In this document: positions 23,844 to 31,871 of the stretch, piece after piece
Layout of the letters: each line of letters opens with the position of its first letter
Position numbering within the stretch: position 1 is the stretch's first letter
Assembly: GCF_003992625.1 (NCBI RefSeq)
Contig: NZ_RZMW01000007.1
Span: 1 to 64,000 of the forward strand
Length of the DNA stretch: 64,000 bases
Reading direction: 5' to 3'
DNA from: Pelagibacterium lentulum
GTDB taxonomy: Bacteria; Pseudomonadota; Alphaproteobacteria; Rhizobiales; Devosiaceae
Notes under the pieces: model-generated
What the model saw: only the letters and a program-made list of their open reading frames with translations
The model's database searches: none
Told to the model about the DNA's origin: nothing
Position numbers and translations under genes: made by a program

Positions 23844-23856
23844 GGCAACATTTGCC
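23844..23856. promoter_or_regulatory. GGCA-N5-TGCC palindrome, flgB side
   Basis: GGCAACATTTGCC, 9 bp downstream of the CtrA box and 36 bp before the flgB ATG, probably over the flgB transcription start. At the Caulobacter fliF promoter a FlbD site in this kind of position represses, so a repressor role is plausible here. Confidence 0.5.
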
Positions 23857-23892
23857 GGGTCAGCAATGCTTATCAATTCAAGGCCCGCTTAA

Positions 23893-24297
23893 ATGGCTAT
23901 CGGCGATCTTCCAATCTTTACTGCTCTGCGTGATCGCATGCAGTGGCATCAGACCCGGCAAACACTACTTGCCGAGAATGTCGCAAATGCGGAGACCCCC
24001 GGCTATGAGGGGCGAGACCTGAAACCTTATGCGTTCAGCGACCATCTAACGCGATCACGGGCCAGTGTCAGCACCGTGACGACAAATGCACGACATTTTT
24101 CCGTCGGTGGCTCAGCGGCAGACGCCTACGGGGCGAAACGGATGAATAATTTCGAAGTCACGCCCAAGGGTAACGGGGTCACGCTGGAAGAGGAAATGAT
24201 GAAGGTCACGACCAACCAGATGGATTACCAGGCTGTGACCACTCTCTACTCCCGCTCGATGCGTTTGGTTCGTATCGCATTAGGAAAACAAGGTTGA
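23893..24297 (+). CDS. flgB: Proximal rod protein FlgB
   Basis: 134-residue rod protein. Signature MAIGDLPIFTALRDRMQWHQ, then RQTLLAENVANAETPGYEGR; C-terminal LEEEMMKVTTNQMDYQAVTT. Opens the flgB-flgC-fliE-fliQ-fliR-flhB cluster behind the CtrA box. Confidence 0.95.
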   Translation: MAIGDLPIFTALRDRMQWHQTRQTLLAENVANAETPGYEGRDLKPYAFSDHLTRSRASVSTVTTNARHFSVGGSAADAYGAKRMNNFEVTPKGNGVTLEEEMMKVTTNQMDYQAVTTLYSRSMRLVRIALGKQG

Positions 24298-24369
24298 TCG
24301 CACGGTAGTTCCCTGCATTGCGGCAAGAACATGAAGGCCACACGATGCTGAGGTGGCAAGGAAGGGCCT

Positions 24370-24783
24370 ATGAACGATTTTATGACGTCAATCAAAATTG
24401 CGGGCAGCGGGCTTAATGCGCAGACAGCGCGCATGCGGGTGATTGCCGAGAATATGGCCAACGCGGATTCGGCGGGTAATACGCCGGGTGAAGATCCGTA
24501 CCGGCGCCGCATTCCGACATTTCATGCGACCCTCAACAGGGAACTCAATGCTCACGAAGTGCGGATCGGCCGGCTGTCTTATGACATGTCCGCCTTCGAT
24601 ACGCGCTTTGAGCCGGGCCATCCGGCTGCCGACGAGAACGGGTATGTCAAGTATCCCAATGTCAATACGCTGATCGAAACGATGGATATGCGTGAAGCGC
24701 AGCGTACTTACGAAGCAAATCTTAATGTCGTGACGGTTTCGCGCCAGATGCTGGGCCGCACACTCGATATTTTACGCGGCTAG
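24370..24783 (+). CDS. flgC: Proximal rod protein FlgC
   Basis: 137 residues. N-terminal rod motif IAGSGLNAQTARMRVIAENM with ANADSAGNTPGEDPYRRRIP; C-terminal NTLIETMDMREAQRTYEANL. GGAAGGGCCT precedes the ATG. Follows flgB by 72 bp; fliE follows by 12 bp. Confidence 0.96.
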   Translation: MNDFMTSIKIAGSGLNAQTARMRVIAENMANADSAGNTPGEDPYRRRIPTFHATLNRELNAHEVRIGRLSYDMSAFDTRFEPGHPAADENGYVKYPNVNTLIETMDMREAQRTYEANLNVVTVSRQMLGRTLDILRG

Positions 24784-24795
24784 GGGCAATAGAAG

Positions 24796-25125
24796 ATGTC
24801 AACTCCATTCAATATAGCGGTTGCGGCTTACGGCAACGTTTCCAAACTCGCTTCCGAGCAGCCAGCTGCACATGTGTTGCCTGTGGCCGGAGAAGTGCCG
24901 GGCGCAGGTGGCGATTTCGGACAACTTCTCAGCCAGCAGCTTGAAGGTATTTCTGCGGTGGGTAAGGTCAGCGATCAGGTCAGCCTCGATATGGTCAATG
25001 GCAATGCCAATGTCGTTGACGTGGTTACGGCGCTGGCAGAAACCGAAGTGGCCATGGAAACCATGGTGACGGTGCGCGATCGCGTGATCTCAGCCTACGA
25101 AGAAATCATGCGGATGCCGATCTGA
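24796..25125 (+). CDS. fliE: Flagellar hook-basal body protein FliE
   Basis: 109-residue adaptor between the MS-ring/export gate and the rod. Low-complexity N-terminus, then the conserved GDFGQLLSQQLEG, VSLDMVNGNANVVDVVTALA and ETMVTVRDRVISAYEEIMRM. Typical length. Confidence 0.94.
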   Translation: MSTPFNIAVAAYGNVSKLASEQPAAHVLPVAGEVPGAGGDFGQLLSQQLEGISAVGKVSDQVSLDMVNGNANVVDVVTALAETEVAMETMVTVRDRVISAYEEIMRMPI

Positions 25126-25308
25126 CCCTGGCATTGGCGCGTCGGTCCCCGATTTTAGGCCGGTCGAACTTTTGGTGCCCTAGTCCTTGTGCAGGGTTCC
25201 GGGTTCGGCCGGTTTCGCATTTTCTGGTGGGAGCCGCTGTCTGCGCGAACAATTCGGTTAATAATGGGTTTAGACTAGCCTCGATTCGGGATTGGCAGGA
25301 GCCATAAC

Positions 25309-25575
25309 ATGGGTGGTGCAGAAACGCTGGATATCGCCCGCGACGGGATTTGGACGCTGATCCTGATCTCAAGCCCCATGATGCTTGTCGGGCTGGCTGT
25401 CGGCGTCATTATCGCGTTGTTTCAGGCGCTTACGCAGATTCAGGAAATGACCCTGGTCTTTGTTCCCAAGATCGTGGCGATCTTTATCACCATGTTGTTT
25501 GCCCTGCCGTTTATGGGCGCGACCATGGGCAGCTATATGGATCGGGTGGTCGATATGATCATCATGGGCGGCTAG
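25309..25575 (+). CDS. fliQ: Flagellar export gate protein FliQ
   Basis: 88 residues with two transmembrane helices (LILISSPMMLVGLAVGVIIA and IVAIFITMLFALPFMGATMG) separated by the conserved FQALTQIQEMTLVFVPK. Forms the export gate with FliP and FliR. The 183 bp between fliE and fliQ hold no gene I can see. Confidence 0.95.
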   Translation: MGGAETLDIARDGIWTLILISSPMMLVGLAVGVIIALFQALTQIQEMTLVFVPKIVAIFITMLFALPFMGATMGSYMDRVVDMIIMGG

Positions 25576-25588
25576 AAATGGCCGTGTC

Positions 25589-26350
25589 ATGACAGTCTCG
25601 TGGGGCCCGGACGTCGCCTATTACTTTTTGCTGCTGTTCGCCCGTGTCGGCACCATTATGATGCTGCTGCCTGCCATTGGCGAGCAGACGATACCTGCTC
25701 GCATCAGGCTTGGTTTTGCCCTGGCGTTTTCCTTCGTTCTTTATCCCCTGATTGCCCCTGAACTCGCTGCGACGCCTGCTACGATTGCCGGTGTCGTTGG
25801 AACCGTTGCCCATGAATTTGCGGTGGGATTGATCATTGGCGGGCTGATCCGGCTCATTTTGGTGGCCGCGCAGGTAGCAGGGGCGGTTATCGCCTATCAG
25901 ATGGGGCTTTCGATGGCACAGACGGCCGATCCGACACAGGGCGGCGTGCAAGGCGCGATCGTGGGCAATTTCCTCGCCTTTACCGGGGTAACGCTGATCT
26001 TTGTCACCGATATGCACCATATGCTTCTGGCCGGAGTTTATGAGAGCTATTTCTATTTTCCGCCCGATGCGCCGCTGATGTTCGGCGATGCCGCAGAGAT
26101 GGCTGTCCGGATCATCGCGGGCGGATTTGTGGTTGGTGTGCAGATGGCTGCGCCGCTTTTGGTCTTTGGTCTGGTCTTTTATCTCGGGCTTGGCATTCTC
26201 GGGCGCCTCATGCCGCAGATCCAGGTGTTCTTCATGGCGATGCCCGCCAATATCATTATCGGGCTCATCCTGTTCGCCACACTGCTTGGCCTGATGATGA
26301 CCTGGTACATGACGCATCTGGAAAGCCAGTTCGCGATGTTCAGGGGCTAG
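25589..26350 (+). CDS. fliR: Flagellar export gate protein FliR
   Basis: 253 residues, about six membrane segments, matching FliR: FLLLFARVGTIMMLLPAIGE near the start, VPARIRLGFA-like TIPARIRLGFALAFSF, and the ending MLFGLMMTW-like LFATLLGLMMTWYMTHLES. Starts 13 bp after fliQ and ends 10 bp before flhB. Confidence 0.95.
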   Translation: MTVSWGPDVAYYFLLLFARVGTIMMLLPAIGEQTIPARIRLGFALAFSFVLYPLIAPELAATPATIAGVVGTVAHEFAVGLIIGGLIRLILVAAQVAGAVIAYQMGLSMAQTADPTQGGVQGAIVGNFLAFTGVTLIFVTDMHHMLLAGVYESYFYFPPDAPLMFGDAAEMAVRIIAGGFVVGVQMAAPLLVFGLVFYLGLGILGRLMPQIQVFFMAMPANIIIGLILFATLLGLMMTWYMTHLESQFAMFRG

Positions 26351-26360
26351 GAGGGCGTAA

Positions 26361-27446
26361 GTGAGCGATCAACCCGAACAGAGCGAAAAGACCGAAGAGC
26401 CAACCCTGAAGCGGTTGGAAGACGCGCACAAGAAGGGTGACGTTGCAAAGAGCCAGGAGGTGACGACCTGGTTCATGATCCTTGGTTCGGCCCTGGTTTT
26501 TGCCTTTATCGCGCCATCGACGAGCGCATCGGTCATGCAAAGCCTTAAAGGCGTCATCGAGCATGCCGATAAGTTCGAGGTCGGTGGGGATGCTTTCGGG
26601 CAGTTTTTTTATCTGATTGCAACTGCCGTCCTGGGCGCGGTCCTTATCCCCATGGCGCTGCTTGCCGTTTGCGGAATTGCCGGCAACATGGTGCAGCACA
26701 AGCTGGTGTTCTCGGTCGATCCGATAAAGCCGAAACTCAAGAAGGTTTCGCCGATCTCTGGGTTCAAACGATTGTTCTCGACTGAAGCACTGGTCAATTT
26801 CGCCAAAGGGCTATTTAAGCTTGTAGTCTTTTCGACCGTGATGTTTGTCGTTGTGTGGCCAGAGCGTGACCGTCTGGACACGATGGTGACCGCCGACCCG
26901 ATGATGATCCTGGCGATCTTTCAGGAATTGGGCATCAAGCTCTTTGTCGTAACCTTGATTACGATCACTATCGTTGCGCTGCTCGACTTTATGTATATGC
27001 GCCACAAGTGGTGGAAGCGTCAGATGATGACGCTCAAGGAAGTCAAGGATGAGCACAAGCAGATGGAAGGCGATCCGCACATCAAGGCGCGCATCCGTCA
27101 AATTCGCCTTGAGCGCAGCCGTCGTCGCATGATGGCTGCTGTTCCCGATGCCACGGTCATCATAACGAATCCGACCCACTTTGCCGTTGCTTTGAAGTAT
27201 GATCGGGAGATGGCGGCACCTGAAGTGGTTGCCAAGGGCGTCGACGCACTGGCCCTGCGTATCCGGGAGTTGGCCGGCGAGCATGAAGTACCCATCATCG
27301 AAAATCCGCCGCTGGCGCGTGCGCTTTATGCAGGCACCGAGGTCGGTGACCAAATTCCAGCCGAACACTTCAAGGCTGTCGCCCAGGTTATTGGCTATGT
27401 CATGCGTTTGCGTCAAAAAACGAGTTGGAAAGCAACCAGGCGTTAA
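26361..27446 (+). CDS. flhB: Flagellar export switch protein FlhB
   Basis: Controls the change of export substrate from hook to filament. 361 residues. N-terminal EKTEEPTLKRLEDAHKKGDV, four membrane helices, and a cytoplasmic C-domain with the autocleavage site NPTH at residues 270-273. GTG start with a strong AGGAGGG ribosome-binding site 5 bp upstream. Last gene of the flgB-flhB unit; an intergenic repeat follows. Confidence 0.97.
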   Translation: MSDQPEQSEKTEEPTLKRLEDAHKKGDVAKSQEVTTWFMILGSALVFAFIAPSTSASVMQSLKGVIEHADKFEVGGDAFGQFFYLIATAVLGAVLIPMALLAVCGIAGNMVQHKLVFSVDPIKPKLKKVSPISGFKRLFSTEALVNFAKGLFKLVVFSTVMFVVVWPERDRLDTMVTADPMMILAIFQELGIKLFVVTLITITIVALLDFMYMRHKWWKRQMMTLKEVKDEHKQMEGDPHIKARIRQIRLERSRRRMMAAVPDATVIITNPTHFAVALKYDREMAAPEVVAKGVDALALRIRELAGEHEVPIIENPPLARALYAGTEVGDQIPAEHFKAVAQVIGYVMRLRQKTSWKATRR

Positions 27447-27461
27447 GCGGACAATGCGCCT

Positions 27462-27565
27462 TAGAGCGGTTCAGGTTCTGATGGAATCAAAACCCGGTTC
27501 TAAGTCTTTGTTTTGTCGCGTGTCCGAACCGCAAAACCGTTTCCACTTTTGCTGGACAGGCTCTA
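27462..27565. repeat. Hyphomicrobiales intergenic repeat, copy A
   Basis: 104-bp element with TAGAGC / GCTCTA ends. Its right half on the minus strand reads CTGTCCAGCAAAAGTGGAAA then CGGTTTTGCGGTTCGGACAC, the pattern of a repeat common in genomes of this order. It lies between flhB and cckA. The internal partial palindromes would fold in RNA from either strand. Confidence 0.75.
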
Positions 27566-27684
27566 GGATCGTGAACTGTTAGTCCCGTTTAATCCGCACT
27601 ACCCAAGGCAAAGCCGGTTTTGCTACCAATAGAAACTACGATTCGGTAAGCACCGGACCTTGAATACAAAGGACATGAAGAGCA

Positions 27685-30228
27685 ATGGCAGTGGCCCCTG
27701 TGCATGAGGACAGCTACCCCGAGCCGGTGGTTGCGCGCCCGTCCAGTGGCACGGCTGTGTGGCGCGTTCTGCTGCTGGCGCTGGTCTTTATCGGGGTTGC
27801 CGTTGGGTTTTCGCTGATGGGCGATGCCGTACCTTCTGACATGATTCTGCTTTTTCTCGGCATTCTGGCGGTTTTTGGGGTCTTCTCCCTTTTTGCCCTT
27901 GCGGCGGGCCTTTTCCGTTTCGTTGGCGGGGAAGACAAACGCACTGTTTCGCGCGCGATCGTGGATAGCCTGCCCTATGGCGCGGTGGTTACCGACCGGG
28001 ATGGCAAGATCGTCTATGCCAATGCCGCTTATGCCGACCTTTCCCGCGACATTGCCAAAGGGATGCCGGTCGGAGTGCCGCGCCTTTTTGCCAGTCAGCC
28101 CGAAGCCAGTGAAGCGGTTTATCGTCTATCCCGCGCTGCGCGTGACGGGCGTACGGTTGTCGAGGATATCAGGATTGGCCAACCCAATGGCGGCACCAAA
28201 TGGCAGCGCGTGAGCGTGCGCCCCTTGCCCGCATTTGAGGGCGACAACGGCCGTTCCGTCATCTGGTCGGTTGAGGACATTTCCCGCGACAAGGAAAGTC
28301 AGGAAAATTTCTACGCCGAATTGCAAAAGGCAATCGATTATCTCGATCATGCGCCGGCCGGATTTTTCTCGGCCAATTCGCGCGGGCGCATTCAGTATCT
28401 CAATTCAACGCTGGCCGATTGGCTCGGCTACGATCTTGCGGCGTTCGAGCCTGGCGACCTCGATCTGAACGAGATTGTGCAAGGCGATGGGGCAGGGTTG
28501 CTGCTCGGTGGTGGGCAGGACGGAACAGTGCGAACCGAGATCGTCGATCTCGATCTCGTGCGTCAGGACGGCACGAGCTTTCCTGTGCGTTTGCTGCATC
28601 GGGCGGCCCGGCTTGCCGAAGGCGAGTTGGGCGAAACACGTACGCTGGTGCTCGATCGCTCCCGTGCTGGCGATGGCAATGAAGCCTTGCGCGCGGCCGA
28701 AGTCCGCTTTTCGCGGTTTTTCAACAATACACCGGTGGCGATCGCTGCGCTGGACCGGGAGGGGAAGGTCGTCCGCACCAACGCGCCCTTTACCCGGATT
28801 TTCGGTCTTTCGACCGGCGAGCGTGGTATTGAGGGCCTCGATATTGCATCGCTGATTGGCGAGGACAGTCGCGCCAAACTGGCGAAAGCGTTTGAGGAGG
28901 CCAATGCGCATCGCTCCGAAATCGCACCGGTCGATGCCAATGTGCGCGGCGAGCAGCAGCGTAACGTTCGGATGTATATTTCCGGGGTGGAGCGCTCCGA
29001 GGACAGCAACGAAGCCATGGTGCTCTATGCGCTGGACACGACTGAGCAACGGCTTTTGGAAGAGCAGTTTGCACAGGGGCAAAAAATGCAGGCAGTCGGT
29101 CAGTTGGCCGGGGGCGTGGCGCATGACTTCAATAATGTTTTGACCGCCATTATCGGGTTTTCTGATCTGCTGCTCATCAAGCACAAGCCCTCGGACCCTT
29201 CGTTTGGCGATATCATGTCGATCAAGCAGAGTGCCAATCGGGCGGCCGGACTGGTGCGGCAGTTGCTGGCCTTTTCACGCCGCCAGACGCTGCGTCCGCA
29301 GGTTCTCGATATCCCACAGCATATCGATGACCTTACGGTTCTGCTCAAGAGGTTGATCGGCGAGCATGTTTCGCTCGATGTCGAGCATGCGCGTGAGGTT
29401 TGGCCGGTTCGGGCCGATCTTGTGCAGCTTGAGCAGGTCATTATCAACCTTGTGGTCAACGCACGCGATGCGATGCCCGAGGGCGGGCAGATTATCCTGC
29501 GCACGCGCAATGTTGATGTCGGGGAGGCTGAAACCTATACCTATCGCGGCATGCCGCCTGCCGATTACGTTCTGATCGAGGTTGCCGATACAGGAACCGG
29601 CATGAGCGCCGAGATCATGGAAAAGATTTTCGAGCCATTCTTTTCGACCAAGGAACTGGGCAAGGGGACAGGTCTCGGACTCTCGATGGTTTACGGCATC
29701 ATCAAGCAGACTGGCGGCTTTATCTATCCTGAATCCGAGGTGGGTGTCGGTACCACGTTCCGGCTGTTCCTGCCGCGCCATATTCCGATCGAGGTCGAGG
29801 CGCCGCAAAAGGCTGTTGCAGCACCGATCAAGGACCTTACGGGCCATGAGCGCATTCTCATCGTTGAGGACGAGGAAAGTGTTCGCGCGTTCTCCGCGCG
29901 CGCGCTATCGGCGACCGGTTATGAGGTGCTTGAAGCAGGATCAGGCGAAGAAGCACTTGAAGTGCTCGACGAAATCGATGGCGAATTGGACCTTCTGATT
30001 TCCGACGTTGTGATGCCGGAAATGGACGGGCCAGCACTGCTAAAGCACGTGCGGCAGCGTTATCCTGATCTCAAGGTCATCTTTGTTTCCGGCTATGCGG
30101 AGGAAAGTGTGCGCCGGGACCTTGAGGATGATCGCAGCGTCGAGTTCCTGCCCAAGCCCTATTCGCTCGACCAAATCAACACCAAGGTCAAGGATGTGCT
30201 CTCCGGCAAGCAGGCAGAGGAGGATTGA
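27685..30228 (+). CDS. cckA: Cell-cycle hybrid histidine kinase CckA
   Basis: Master kinase of the alphaproteobacterial cell cycle, which phosphorylates CtrA and CpdR through ChpT. 847 residues: two transmembrane helices ([18 protein letters not shown] and [20 protein letters not shown]), PAS-like domains, HisKA with the phospho-His at H480 ([20 protein letters not shown]), HATPase with [11 protein letters not shown] and [14 protein letters not shown], and a C-terminal receiver with D774 ([13 protein letters not shown]). Architecture and [13 protein letters not shown] match CckA. Several genes in this window carry CtrA boxes, so kinase and targets are linked on the chromosome. Confidence 0.93.
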   Translation: MAVAPVHEDSYPEPVVARPSSGTAVWRVLLLALVFIGVAVGFSLMGDAVPSDMILLFLGILAVFGVFSLFALAAGLFRFVGGEDKRTVSRAIVDSLPYGAVVTDRDGKIVYANAAYADLSRDIAKGMPVGVPRLFASQPEASEAVYRLSRAARDGRTVVEDIRIGQPNGGTKWQRVSVRPLPAFEGDNGRSVIWSVEDISRDKESQENFYAELQKAIDYLDHAPAGFFSANSRGRIQYLNSTLADWLGYDLAAFEPGDLDLNEIVQGDGAGLLLGGGQDGTVRTEIVDLDLVRQDGTSFPVRLLHRAARLAEGELGETRTLVLDRSRAGDGNEALRAAEVRFSRFFNNTPVAIAALDREGKVVRTNAPFTRIFGLSTGERGIEGLDIASLIGEDSRAKLAKAFEEANAHRSEIAPVDANVRGEQQRNVRMYISGVERSEDSNEAMVLYALDTTEQRLLEEQFAQGQKMQAVGQLAGGVAHDFNNVLTAIIGFSDLLLIKHKPSDPSFGDIMSIKQSANRAAGLVRQLLAFSRRQTLRPQVLDIPQHIDDLTVLLKRLIGEHVSLDVEHAREVWPVRADLVQLEQVIINLVVNARDAMPEGGQIILRTRNVDVGEAETYTYRGMPPADYVLIEVADTGTGMSAEIMEKIFEPFFSTKELGKGTGLGLSMVYGIIKQTGGFIYPESEVGVGTTFRLFLPRHIPIEVEAPQKAVAAPIKDLTGHERILIVEDEESVRAFSARALSATGYEVLEAGSGEEALEVLDEIDGELDLLISDVVMPEMDGPALLKHVRQRYPDLKVIFVSGYAEESVRRDLEDDRSVEFLPKPYSLDQINTKVKDVLSGKQAEED

Positions 30229-30259
30229 TCGTGTTGGCCGGAATTTGTCGACGAGCCGT

Positions 30260-30415
30260 TTAATCTTTATTGCGTTTGCTGCCTAATGCGACAAAGACGC
30301 CGCCGATTGCAGCGCCAATCGCAATTCCAACGCCGATGTTGTCTATAGCAACGCCTATCACCACGCCAATCGCAACACCGATGGCTATGCGTGTGCCCAT
30401 ATTTACTCCGATCAT
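30260..30415 (-). CDS. Glycine-zipper small membrane protein, 51 residues
   Basis: Starts MIGVNMGTRIAIGVAIG and ends ALGSKRNKD. The body is a repeated (A/V)IG(V/A) pattern with Gly every fourth residue, typical of a glycine zipper in which helices pack tightly in the membrane; two membrane passes separated by IDN are likely. The ribosome-binding site GGGGAG lies 6 bp before the ATG. It is antisense to the space between cckA and recA. Function unknown. Confidence 0.6.
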   Translation of the reverse strand: MIGVNMGTRIAIGVAIGVVIGVAIDNIGVGIAIGAAIGGVFVALGSKRNKD

Positions 30416-30482
30416 ATGATTCTCCCCGCGAGTTGGCATCTTATGACAGCGTCGCGACTTCGCCCAGATTTAGAGCATTGTA

Positions 30483-30527
30483 TGTTCTCATTTTGTCTCT
30501 TGACATAAGGCGTACAAAATGAGAACA
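30483..30527. promoter_or_regulatory. recA promoter region with 14-bp inverted repeat
   Basis: Perfect 14-bp arms TGTTCTCATTTTGT / ACAAAATGAGAACA around a 17-bp spacer that contains TTGACA (30500-30505), a likely -35. Each arm has GTTC-N7-GT, close to half of the alphaproteobacterial LexA box GTTC-N7-GTTC (second halves are GTCT and GTAC). Likely the recA operator. Confidence 0.6.
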
Positions 30528-30607
30528 AATATGCAACAAAAGAATTTGTGTTGAGGGGTCACAGGCGCGTTGCGCTGACCGGGCCAAGGTGAAATAAGGA
30601 GACAGAT

Positions 30608-31684
30608 ATGGCTGGAAGTCAGCTTCGCGTTGTTGACGGGGGTTCTATGGATAAGGGCAAGGCACTTGAGGCCGCTCTGGGACAGATCGAACGCAGCTTT
30701 GGCAAGGGCTCGATCATGCGACTGGGGGAAAATACCTCGGTCAATGTCGAGTCGATTTCCACCGGCTCGCTGGGTCTTGATATTGCCCTTGGCATTGGCG
30801 GGTTGCCGCGTGGCCGCATTGTCGAAATTTTCGGGCCGGAAAGCTCGGGCAAGACGACCCTCGCGCTGCATGTGATTTCCGAAGCGCAGAAAAATGGCGG
30901 CATCTGCGCTTTTATCGATGCCGAGCATGCGCTTGACCCTATCTATGCACGCAAACTCGGTGTCAATGTCGACGAGTTGCTTATCTCCCAGCCCGATGCC
31001 GGTGAACAGGCGCTGGAAATCGCCGATACGCTTGTGCGCTCTGGTGCGATCGATGTTCTTGTTGTGGACTCGGTTGCCGCTCTCACTCCGCGCGCCGAGC
31101 TTGAAGGTGAGATGGGCGACTCGCTGCCCGGCCTTCAGGCGCGGTTGATGAGTCAGGCCATGCGTAAGCTTACGGCCTCGATTTCCCGCTCGAAATGTAT
31201 GGTGATCTTCATCAACCAGATCCGCATGAAGATCGGTGTGATGTTTGGCTCGCCTGAAACCACAACCGGTGGCAATGCGCTCAAGTTCTATTCTTCGGTG
31301 CGCCTCGATATCCGCCGGATTGGGGCGATCAAGGATCGCGAGGAAGTCGTCGGCAACCAGACCCGTGTGAAGGTGGTCAAGAACAAGCTGGCTCCTCCGT
31401 TCCGTCAGGTCGAATTCGACATCATGTATGGGGAGGGTATTTCCAAGACCGGTGAATTGCTCGATCTGGGGGTCAAGGCGGGCATTGTTGAAAAGTCAGG
31501 CGCCTGGTTCTCCTATGACAGTCAGCGACTGGGGCAGGGGCGAGAGAATTCGCGCCAGTTCCTCAAGGATAATCCCGAGATCAGCCTGCAGATCGAAAAT
31601 GGGGTCCGGGAAAGTGCGGGCTTGTTGGCGACCGATCTCATGATTGCCGGTGGCGACGAAGATGCTGCCGAGAGCGAAGACTGA
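30608..31684 (+). CDS. recA: Recombinase RecA
   Basis: DNA strand-exchange protein and coprotease for LexA. 358 residues. Walker [22 protein letters not shown] segment, [20 protein letters not shown] (Walker B), loop L2 [20 protein letters not shown] and the acidic C-terminal tail. AAGGAGA precedes the ATG at 30608. An in-frame ATG at 30647 is also possible. Confidence 0.98.
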   Translation: MAGSQLRVVDGGSMDKGKALEAALGQIERSFGKGSIMRLGENTSVNVESISTGSLGLDIALGIGGLPRGRIVEIFGPESSGKTTLALHVISEAQKNGGICAFIDAEHALDPIYARKLGVNVDELLISQPDAGEQALEIADTLVRSGAIDVLVVDSVAALTPRAELEGEMGDSLPGLQARLMSQAMRKLTASISRSKCMVIFINQIRMKIGVMFGSPETTTGGNALKFYSSVRLDIRRIGAIKDREEVVGNQTRVKVVKNKLAPPFRQVEFDIMYGEGISKTGELLDLGVKAGIVEKSGAWFSYDSQRLGQGRENSRQFLKDNPEISLQIENGVRESAGLLATDLMIAGGDEDAAESED

Positions 31685-31726
31685 TCTGTTGGTTTTCACG
31701 CGCTATTGTGCAAGTGATATGGAAAG

Positions 31727-31750
31727 GCACCGGGCGACCGGTGCTTTTTT
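31727..31750 (+). terminator. Terminator after recA
   Basis: 7-bp stem GCACCGG / CCGGTGC, GCGA loop, then six T. 43 bp after the recA stop codon. Confidence 0.88.
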
Positions 31751-31871
31751 GTTTCATGAAGGCGCCAAGGTGGTCGCGGCACGATTGCAACTGGATGCCG
31801 GGCAAGATAGAAGGCATTTCCGGTAGTCTTTGAGCGCAACCGCCGCTCGTGAATGTTTCCAGGTTCGATAT

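Noticed and set aside
25126-25308. Hidden small gene or RNA between fliE and fliQ
   Set aside because: No frame with a start and ribosome-binding site, and no hairpin with a T run; probably a plain spacer.
27590-27640. GGCAAAGCCGGTTTTGCT before cckA as a fifth flagellar palindrome
   Set aside because: The arms are GCAAA/TTTTGC with a different core and do not fit GGCA-N5-TGCC.
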